Source of the DNA: Isoetes taiwanensis
Lineage: Eukaryota; Streptophyta; Lycopodiopsida; Isoetales; Isoetaceae
DNA length: 64,000 nucleotides
Direction: 5' to 3'
NCBI GenBank assembly: GCA_021234155.1
Contig: JAJEKV010000130.1
Location: 1,942,844 to 2,006,843 of the forward strand
The notes below the pieces were generated by a model. It saw only the letters and a list, made by a program, of their open reading frames with translations, did no database searches and was not told where the DNA came from. The position numbers and the translations under genes were made by a program. Position 1 is the first letter of the stretch. Every line of letters starts with the position of its first letter. This document shows positions 54,280 to 64,000 of the stretch, piece by piece.

Positions 54280-57200
54280 ATGCTCATTAAAGTTTGTCCC
54301 TAGGCTTATTTGAATAGTCCTCGGTGGCCGATCCTTGAACGGAGGATTCAAATCGGTCAATATATAGGGGAACCGAAAGCCGAGGGTGTTCATTAGCATA
54401 CAAGAATCCTGTGGGCTGCGTGACAGTCAGCCGAGAACGCTTTTTTGGGGTCCGGCCTCCCCGGGATCTGACTCTCCCCTCACCGAGGTGGCCATTCAAA
54501 GTCGCCTTTGTTTGACTTGGGAAGGGTGCTACCATGCTTGCCCAACAACGGCCGCCTGACCGCTCTAACCCCAACGCTTTGGTTCGACCTTATCCGGGGG
54601 TAATTTTGGAAATTTTCCCTCAGATGCCGGTGATGACCATAGAAGCCACCGACCAAAACCATAATTTAATTCCATGCCATGCATTAACTACGAATTTATA
54701 AACCATAAATGCAATAAAATGCATAACTAAAAGAGTGTGCATCAAAAAAAGGCGAGTCTTTGACCGGGGGGCAAATAAGGCGGTAAGGACACATTAAAAA
54801 ATTTTCACTTGGAAACTATGAAGCAATCTTTCATCAAGGTACAATTGTTTCGAAACAAAACCACCATTACAAGTTAGTTATGCCATCCATGTCAAATAGC
54901 TTTAGGGAGCAGAAAACCAAAACAAAACCCTTCTAGAATCCGGCAAGTCACGTGGTTTACGCCCAATGCAATCTTAGACCAAGTATAACGCCCAAATGAG
55001 CCAAGGTCAACCCCAAGTACAACGATCCCACAAACTCCATTCCTTTGACCTTAGCTAACCCTTTGACCTAGACCTTCTCCGGGCTAATTTCAAAATTGGG
55101 TCAGTGGATGGAGATGGATTAGAATCCAGCGGCAAAAAATCAGAATTTATTTTCGCATAATGCATTAATTGCTAATTTATGAATGTCTTGCCATCGAAAA
55201 GCGCCCGACTTCTACTTGCCACATCGGGAGGAGGACAGGCCCAAACTCCGCCCGCCGGGCCTCCCTTGTTCGTGATTCTCGGCTGCAGCTTTTCGCCAGT
55301 CCCAGCGCAACAGACCAAGTCTCGCCCCCAAAACGCAAACCCTTCTAGAACCCTGCAACCCACAGTGGTTTACGCTTTTGGAGGCCCTCTCCTTGTCGAT
55401 TCGCAAGGGACCTTGCGCCGCGGACTTGACGGGAGTGGGGGTGTTGATGCCAGAGCACGGACCCTAAAATCCCCCGAAGCTGCTTGCCCCGAATTTCCTC
55501 CCCAAGGCCCCGGGACGGGACGGCCACCTCCCTCTCCTCCTGAATCAAAGATTTGACTCTCCAATGGACTCGGAACGCCGACAAAACCCTAGGGACCAAG
55601 TTCTCGGGGCGAAAGACCAAAAACTCCCCCCAAAAAAAAAACCCTTCTAGAATCCGGCAAGTCACGTGGTTTACGCTTTCGAGGCCCCTCCCTTGTCGAT
55701 TTGGTCGGGACCTTGCAACCGATCTTGACATGGAGTGGGGTGTTGACGCCGTGAGCCGGGACCCTAAACTCCCCCTGTTGCTTGCCCCAATTCGGGGCAT
55801 TACAAGTTAATTATGCCATCCATGTCAAATAGCTTTAGGGAGCAACCGCTGAACAAGGGCATTCTCTATCCATATGCCTTGATAATCAAAACACAACCAT
55901 CATCACAAGCAACCAAATCTAACCCCCCAACCCGCACTAGTCTTTTGCTTTTCTCAGAATCATTTATCTTCATTCTAGTAGTTATGATGCTTTTCTCAGA
56001 ATCATTTATCTTCATTCTAATAGTTATGATGCTTATATTCTCAATGCAATCTTAGACCAAGTATAACGCCCAAATGAGCCAAGGTCAACCCTAAGTACAA
56101 CGATCCCACAAACTCCATTCCTTTGACCTTAGCTAACCCTTTGACCTAGACCTTCTCCAAAAATTTCAAAATTGGGCCGTAGGCCGGAGATGGGTTAGGA
56201 ATCCACCGCAAAAAATCAGAATTTATTTTCGCACAATGCATTAATTGCGAATTTATGAATGTCTTGCCATCGCAAAAAGCTCCCCGACTTCTACTTGCCA
56301 CATCGGGAGGAGGACAGGCCCAAACTCCGGGCCCGCCGGGCCTCCCTTGTTCCGCATTCTCTGGGCGCAGCCTTTCGCCAGTCCCAAGTGCAACAGACCA
56401 AGTCTCGCCCCCAAAACGCAAACCCTTCTAGAACCCTGCAACCCACGTGGTTTACGCTTTGGAGGCCCTCTCCTGTCGTGATTCGGGCGGGACCTTGCGC
56501 CGCGACTTGACGTGGGAGGGGGGGTTGACGCCGAGCACGGACCCTAAAATCCCCCCCCGAAGCCGCTTGCCCCACTCCTCTCCCCCAAGGCCCCCGGGAC
56601 TACGACGCCACCTCCCTCCCTGAATCGCGATTTGGCTCGCCAATGGACTCGTAACGCCGACATTGCCCCCGGGACCAAGTTCCGCGGGCTGTAAGACCAC
56701 CCGACCTCCAAGAAGCGCCAAAGTAGCTCACTTCCATCACACTCGAAATCAATTGGCCTAGGATGTGGATGCGATACCGCCGTCTTGAGGGCGGAGTGTT
56801 TTTTTCTTTGCAAAACCGACCTTGTAACTTGCTCCCTAGGGTAATTTCGCCATTCCTGACGATTTGGCAGGTGGTCGATTTGCCATTCCTGAGCCTCCCC
56901 CTGGTGTCTCGAACGACAAGACACTGCGGTTTCTACAAGGGCGCATTCTCGACATCCATATGTTTGACAAGTTCTCCACAACCATCAATCTTTTGGGCCT
57001 TCCCCCGGAGGGGCCCCCGAATCGGAGGATCCAACCCGGATAGGGGAACCGGGCTTTTCGGAGGGTGGTCATTTATCTTCATTCTAGAGTTAAAGGGCTT
57101 TTCGAACTTTTTTTATCCCCATTCTAATAGTCCTGACTCTCCCTCTTGTGAGGGATCCCCGCAAGGTCCCCGCCTCGTATAACTTGGGGAAGGGTGCCAA

Positions 57201-60200
57201 GGTCAACCCCCCGCAACGATCCCACAAACCCCACCGCTCTAATGCTAACCCTTTGACCTAGACCTTCTCCTCCTAAAATTTCAAAAATTGGGTCGTAGGC
57301 CGAGATGGATTAGAATCCACCGCAAAAAATCAGAATTTATTTTCGCACAATGCATTAATTGCATAATTTATGAATGTCTTGCCACATCGCAAAAGCTCCT
57401 AATTTCTACTTGCCACACATCGGGAGGAGGACAGGCCCAAACCGGGCCCGCCGGGCCTCCCTTGTTCCGTATTCTCGGCCAAGCAGCCTCGCCAGTCCCA
57501 AGTGCAATGCACCAAGTCTCGCCCCCAAAACGCAAACCCTTCTAGAACCCGGCAACCCACATGGTTTACGCTTTGGAGGCCCTCTCCTTGTCGATTCGGG
57601 CGGACCTTGCGCCGGACTTGACGTGGAGTGGGGGTGTTGACGCCAGAGCACGGACCCTAAAAATCCCCCTAAGCCGCTTGCCCCGATTTCCTCTCCCCAA
57701 GGCCCCCGGGGACGACCGGGCCACCTCCCTCTCCTGAATCGCATTTGACTCTCGCCAATGGACTCGGTAACGCCGACGCTGCCCTGGGGACCAAGTTCCG
57801 CGGGCCCAGAAGACCACCCGACCTCCAAGAAGCCCAAAGTAGCTCACTTCCATCACACTCGTAGTCAATTGGCCTAGGATGTGGATGCTGATACCGCCGG
57901 GAGGGCGGAGTGTTTTTTTTGCAAAACCGACCTTGTAACTTGCTCCCTAGGGTAATTTCGCCATTCCTGACGATTTGGCAGGGTCGATTTGCCATTCCGA
58001 GCCTCCTGCGTCTCAACGACAAGACAATGCGGTTTCTACAAGGTCGACCTCGTGACGCTCATTCTTGACAAGTTCTCCCGACCGATCTGAATCTTTTGGG
58101 CCTTCCCCAAGAGGGGCCCCCCGAACGGAGGATCCAACGGCCGGATAGGGGAACCGGCCCCGGAGGGTGGTCATTAGCGCAGCCCCGGGAGCCGCCAGAA
58201 GGGTCAGCCTCGAACTTTTTTTTGATCCCGCCTTTGGGGTCCTGGACTCTCCCCTCTGTGAGGGATCCCCGCAAGGTCCCGGCCTCGCTTGACTTGGGGA
58301 AGGGTGCCAGCCTCTGCTGCCCCGCAAACGCCGCTGCCCCGACCGCTCTAATGCTAACCCTTTGACCTAGACCTTCTCCTCAAAATTTCAAAATTGGGTC
58401 AGTGGTTCGAAATGGATTAGGATTCCAGCCGGCAAAAAAATCAGAATTTATTTTCGCATAAATGCATTAATTGGCGAATTTATGAATGTCTTGCCACCGC
58501 AAAAGCCTCTCACTTCTACTTGCCACATCGGGAGGAGGACAGCCCAAACTCCGCCCGCCCGGCCTCCCTTGTTCCGATTCTCTGCAAGTAGCTTCTCGCC
58601 AGTCCCAAGTGCAATGATCAAGTCTCGCCCCCAAAACGCAAACCCTTCTAGAACCCGCAACCCACAGGTTTACGCTTTGGAGGCCCTCTCTTGTCGATTC
58701 GGCGGGGACCTTGCGCCGCGGACTTGACGCGGGAGTGGGGGTGTTGACGCCGAGCACGGACCCTAAAATCCCCCTAAGCCGCTGCCCTCAATTTCCTCTC
58801 CCCAAGGCCCCGGGACGGGACGGGCCACCTCCCCTCCTCCGCATTTGATTTGACTCGCCAATGGACTCGAAACGCCGACGCTTGCCCCTGGGACCAAGTT
58901 CCGCGGGCCGTAAGACCACCCGACCTCCAAGAAGCCAAAGTAGCTCACTTCCATCACACTCGTAGTCAATTGGCCTAGGATGTGGATGCGGGATACCGCC
59001 GTGGAGGGCGGAGTGTTTTCTTTGCAAAACCGACCTTGTAACTTGCTCCCTAGGGTAATTTCGCCATTCCGACGATTTGGCAGGGTCGATTTGCCATTCC
59101 GAGCCTCCCTGTGTCCAAACGACAAGACAATGCGGGTTTCTACAAGGCCGACTCGTGACGCCATACGGTTTGACAAGTTCTCCCGACCGATCACGAATCT
59201 TTTGGGCCTTCCCAAAGAGGGGCCCCCGAACGGAGGATCCAACGGCCGGATAGGGGAACCGGCCCGAGGGTGGTCATTAGCGTGCAGCCCCCCGGGAGCG
59301 CCGCCAGAAGGGCTGCCTCGAAACTTTTTTGATCCCGCCTTTGGGTCCTGACTCTCCCTCTTGTGAGGGATCCCCGCAAGGTCCCGGGCCTCGCTTGACT
59401 TGGGGGAGGGTGCCAGCTCTGGTTGCCCCCGCAACCCGCTGCCCCGACCGCTCTAATGCTAACCCTTTGACCTAGACCTTCTCCTAAAATTTCAAAATTG
59501 GGCTGTGGTCGAAATGGATTAGGATTCCAGCTGGCAAAAAATCAGAATTTATTTTCGCATAATGCATTAATTGCGAATTTATGAATGTCTTGCCACCGCA
59601 AAAGCCCCCCACTTCTACTTGCCACATCGGGAGGAGGACAGGCCCAAACTCCGCCCCGCCGGGCCTCCCCTGTTCCGTGATCTCCCTGCAGCCTTCCCGG
59701 TCCTGCGTGCACAGACAAGTCTCGCCCCCAAAACGCAAACCCTTCTAGAACCCGCAACCCACTGTGGTTTACGCTTTGGGAGGCCCTCTCCTTGTCGATT
59801 CGGCGGGACCTTGCACCGCGGACTTGACGTGGAGGGGGGTGTTGACGCCAGCACGGACCCTAAAAATCCCCCTAAGCCGCTTTGCCCCGGAATTTCCTCT
59901 CCCCCAAGGCCCCCGGGACTTTGGACGGGCTACCTCCCCTCCTGAATCGCGATTTGACTCGCCAATGGACTCAACGCCGACGCTTGCCCTCGGGACCAAG
60001 TTCCGCGGGCCGAAGACCACCCGACCTCCAAGAAAACCTTCTAAAGTAGCTCACTTCCATCACACTTACGCTGAGTCAATTGGCCTAGGATGTGGATGCT
60101 TGATACCGCCGTGGAGGGCGTGAGTGTTTTTTCTTTGCAAAACCGACCTTGTAACTTGCTCCCCCTAGGGTAATTTTGCCATTCCTGACGATTTGGCAGG

Positions 60201-63200
60201 GTCGATTTGCCATTCCATGAGCCTCCCTGCGTCTTTAACGACAAGACAATGCGGGCATTCTACAAGGCCCATATGCCTTGATAATTGACAAGTTCTCCTG
60301 ACCATCGAATCTTTTGGCCTTCCCCAAGAGGGGCCCCCGAACCCAGGATCCAACTTTTGGATAGGGGAACCATTTAGGGTGGTCATTAGCTGCAGTAGTT
60401 ATGGGAGCCGCCGCCAGAAGGGCTGCCTCGAACTTTTTTGATCCCGCCTCTTGGGTCCTGGACTCTCCCTCTTGTGAGGGATCCCCGCAAGGTCCCGGCC
60501 TCGCTTGACTTGGGAAGGGTGCCAACCTCTGGTTGCCCCCGCGAACCACTGCCCCGACCGCTCTAATGCTAACCCTTTGACCTAGACCTTCTCCTAAAAA
60601 TTTCAAAATTGGGTCGTAGGCCGAAATGGATTAGGATTCCAGCGGCAAAAATCAGAATTTATTTTCGCACAATGCATTAATTGCGAATTTATGAATGTCT
60701 TGCCACTCGCAAAAGTGCCCCCGACTTCTACTTGCCACATCGGGAGGAGGACAGGCCCAAACTCCGGCCCGCCGCCTCCTTGCTCAGATTCTCTCTATGC
60801 TGCAGCTGGCCCAGTCCCAAGTGCAATGTACTCAAGTCTCGCCCCCAAAACGCAAACCCTTCTAGAACCCTCGCAACCCACGTGGTTTACGCTTTGAGGC
60901 CCTCTCCTTGTCGATTCGGGCGGACCTCATACCGCGGACTTGACGTGGAGTGGGGGTGTTGACGCCAGAGCACGGACCCTAAAATCCCCCCTAAGTCGCT
61001 GTTCCCCGGACTTCCTCTCCCCCAAGGCCCTCGGGACCTGACGCCACCTCCCCCCTCCTGGACCGCATTTGACTCTCAATGGACTCGGGGTGTTGACGCC
61101 GACGCTAGCCCCAAACGGGACCAAGTTCCGCGGGCCGAAGACCACCCGACCTCCAAGAAGCCAAAGTAGCTCACTTCCATCACACTCGTAGTCAATTGGC
61201 CTAGGATGTGGATGCGATACCGCCGTGGAGGGCGGAGTGTTTTCTTTGCAAAACCGACCTTGTAACTTGCTCCCCTAGGGTAATTTCGCCATTCCTGACG
61301 ATTTGGCAGGGGTCGATTTGCCATTCCGAGCCTCCCCGCGTCTCGAACGACAAGACATCATGGTTTTACAAGGCTTTGACCTCGACAAAATTCAAAATTG
61401 GGTTTGACAAGTTCTCCTGACCGACTGAATCTTTGGGCCTTCCCCCAAGAGGGGCCCCCGAACGGAGGATCCAACGGCCGGATAGGGGAACCGGCCCGAG
61501 GGTGGTCATTAGCGTGCAGCCCCGGGAGCCAGAAGGGCTGCCTCGAACTTTTTGATCCCCGCCTGGGGTCCTGGACTCTCCCCTCTGTGAGGGATCCCCA
61601 AAGGTCCCCGCCTCGCTTGACTTGGGGAAGGGTGCCAACTGTTGCCCCTCGCAAACGGGCTGCCCCACCGCTCTAATGCTAACCCTTTGACCTAGACCTT
61701 CTCCTAAAAATTTCAAAATTGGGCTGTGGCCGGAAATGGATTAGGATTCCAGCCGCAAAAATCAGAATTTATTTTCGCATAATGCATTAATTGCGAATTT
61801 ATGAATGTCTTGCCACCGCAAAAGCTCGACTTCTACTTGCCACATCGGGAGGAGGACAGGCCCAAACTCCGCCCCGCCGGGCCTCCCTTGCCTGTGATTC
61901 TCGCTGCAGCCTCGCCAGTCCTTATCCATATGTGCAATGTACTCAAGTCTCGCCCCCAAAACGCAAACCCTTCTAGAACCCTCGCAACCCACTGTGGTTT
62001 ACGCTTTGGAGGCCCTCTCCTTTGTCGATTCGAGGGACCTTGCACCGCGGACTTGACGGGGAGTGGGGGTGTTGACGCCAGAGCACGGACCCTAAAAATC
62101 CCCCTAAGCCGCTTTGCCCCAACTTCTCTCCCCAAGGCCCCCCGGGACTGACGGGCGACCTCCCTCCCTAATCGCGATTTGACTCTCCAATGGACTCCTA
62201 ACGCCGACGCTGCCCCCGGGACCAAGTTCCGCGGGCCGTAAGACCACCCCACCTCCAAGAAGCGCCAAAGTAGCTCACTTCCATCACACTCGTAGTCAAT
62301 TGGCCTAGGATGTGGATGCTGGATACCGCCGGGAGGGCGGAGTGTTTTTTCTTTGCAAAACCGACCTTGTAACTTGCTCCCTAGGGTAATTTCGCCATTC
62401 CTGACGATTTGGCAGGGTCGATTTGCCATTCCTGAGCCTCCCTGCGTCTCCGAACGACAAGACATCATGGGTTTCTACAAGGCCGACTCTCGTGACGCCT
62501 ACGGCTTTGACAAGTTCTCCCTGACCGATCTGAATCTTTGGGCCTTCCCCAAGAGGGGCCCCGAACGGAGGATCCAACGGCCGGATAGGGGAACCGGGCC
62601 CGGAGGGTGGTCATTAGCGCAGCCCCGGGAGCGCCGCCAGAAGGGCTGCCTCGAACTTTTTGATCCCGCCTCTTGGGGTCCTGGACTCTCCCTCTTGTGA
62701 GGGATCCCCGCAAGGTCCCGGCCTCGCTTGACTTGGGGAAGGGTGCCAGCTCTGGTTGTTCCCGCAACGGGCTGCCCCGACCGCTCTAATGCTAACCCTT
62801 TGACCTAGACCTTCTCCTCAAAATTTCAAAATTGGGTCAGTGTGCCGAAATGGATTAGGATTCCAAATGGCAAAAAATCAGAATTTATTTTCGCACAATG
62901 CATTAATTGCGAATTTATGAATGTCTTGCCACCGCAAAAGCGCCCCCGACTTCTACTTGCCACATCGGGAGGAGGATGTGCCCAAACTCCGCCCGCCGGG
63001 CCCCTTGCTCCTATTCTCGGCTGCAGCCGCCAGTCCCAAGTGCAACAGACTGTCTCGCCCCCAAAACGCAAACCCTTTCTAGAACCCGCAACCCACGTGG
63101 TTTACGCTTTGGAGGCCCTCTCCTTGTCGATTCGGGCGGGACCTTGCGCCGCGGACTTGACGGGAGTGGGGGTGTTGACGCCAGAGCACGGACCCTAAAA

Positions 63201-64000
63201 TCCCCCTAAGCCGCTTGCCCCGGGACTTCTCTCCCCCCCAAGGCCCTGGGACTGGACGCCACCTCCCCTCTCCTAATCACGATTTGACTCGCCAATGGAC
63301 TCAACGCCGACATTGCCCTCGGGGACCAAGTTCCGTGGGCTGTAAGACCACCCACCTCCAAGAAGCCAAAGTAGCTCACTTCCATCACACTCGTGAGTCA
63401 ATTGGCCTAGGATGTGGATGCTGGATACCGCCCGGGAGGGCGTGAGTGTTTTTTTTTTTGCAAAACCGACCTTGTAACTTGCTCCCTAGGGTAATTTCGC
63501 CATTCCTGACGATTTGGTGGGGTCGATTTGCCATTCCTGAGCCTCCCCTGCGTCTAACGACAAGACATCATGGTTTCTACAAGGCCGACCCTCCTCGTGA
63601 CGCCTCGCACGGCTTGACAAGTTCTCCTGACCGACCGAATCTTTTGGGCCTTCCCAAAGAGGGGCCCCCTGAACGGAGGATCCAACGGCCGGATAGGGGA
63701 ACCGGCCCCGAGAGGGTGGTCATTAGCGCAGCCCCCCGGGAGCCGCCAGAAGGGTCTGCCTCGAACTTTTTGATCCCGCCTCTTGGGGTCCTGGACTCTC
63801 CCCTCTTGTGAGGGATCCCCGCAAGGTCCCCGCCTCGCTTGACTTGGGAAGGGTGCCATCTCTGGTTGCCCCGCAACGGGCTGCCCCGACCGCTCTAATG
63901 CTAACCCTTTGACCTAGACCTTCTCCTCAAAATTTCAAAATTGGGCCGTGTGCCGGAAATGGATTAGGATTCCAGCCGGCAAAAAATCAGAATTTATTTT
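54280..64000. repeat. Tandem array, period about 1.1 kb, at least eight units, runs past the window end
   Basis: The anchor GAATGTCTTGCCA starts at 55181, 56257, 57372, 58484, 59583, 60693, 61803 and 62919: spacings 1076, 1115, 1112, 1099, 1110, 1110, 1116. Each unit has the order CTTTGACCTAGACCTTCTCC, AATCAGAATTTATTTTCGCA, the anchor, CATCGGGAGGAGGACAGGC, CCCAAAACGCAAACCCTTCT, GGACCCTAAAA, CACCCGACCTCCAAGAAG, TCAATTGGCCTAGGATGTGG, AAAACCGACCTTGTAACTTG, GGATAGGGGAACCG, GGGTGGTCATTAGC and GAGGGATCCCC. The first units (54280-56.1 kb) are divergent and carry an AT-rich segment the others lack. Units differ mainly by 1-4 base indels at GC-rich points. Open frames inside are not conserved between units, so no gene is called. 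Confidence 0.92.

Noticed and set aside
55172-63876. Many frames of 60-223 codons in the tandem array
   Set aside because: They shift frame and sequence from unit to unit, with Pro, Arg and Gly bias from GC-rich repeats. A gene in the unit would be expected in every copy.

Overview
The window reads as nuclear DNA from a land plant with a large, transposon-rich genome. The plant evidence is direct: a DET2-type steroid 5-alpha-reductase, the remains of a DYW-class pentatricopeptide protein, introns with GT..AG borders, AGGGTTT-type leader sequence, and retrotransposons primed by initiator tRNA-Met. The LINE and kinase relics resemble families I associate with seed-free plants (fern, lycophyte or moss), but the sequence does not settle the species. 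Most of the 64 kb has no recognisable gene.

Layout. 1-13.3 kb: AT-rich, mostly non-coding DNA with short tandem duplications, a plausible two-exon gene of unknown function on the minus strand (8304-8943), and a cluster of heat-shock-element-like motifs (13357-13540). 13.8-15.4 kb: a solo or 3'-terminal LTR with part of its polypurine tract. 16.6-34.1 kb: a nested set of mobile elements. An old LINE is split by (a) a 6.4-kb DNA transposon of a type I cannot classify (17258-23672), with a degraded transposase and, in convergent orientation, an intact spliced gene for a BAH-like protein, and (b) a complete 8.2-kb Ty3/gypsy chromovirus (24821-33018) with a perfect 5-bp target duplication. Removing the chromovirus restores the LINE reading frame exactly.

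34-46 kb: a dispersed repeat (copies near 34.2 and 45.5 kb), a hairpin-rich minisatellite, a possible first exon of an unknown gene (36340-36534), a DYW-PPR pseudogene (37377-37788), the DET2-like gene (39996-40754) sitting between two Helitron-type 3' ends, and a 638-bp non-autonomous hAT element with a perfect 8-bp target duplication (43601-44238). 46-54 kb: G-rich and GACG-rich patches, AT minisatellites, a 23-bp perfect hairpin, a protein-kinase pseudogene (50430-51593) and an 800-bp polypurine block. 54.3 kb to the window end: a tandem array with a period of about 1.1 kb, running off the edge.

The only gene that looks intact, conserved and of known function is the steroid 5-alpha-reductase. 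The best leads for something undescribed are the TIR transposon with its BAH-like partner gene, the tRNA-like A-box/B-box cassette inside the chromovirus LTRs, the pre-gag ORF with two SUMO-interaction-like motifs, and the patch of clustered differences between otherwise matching LTRs.
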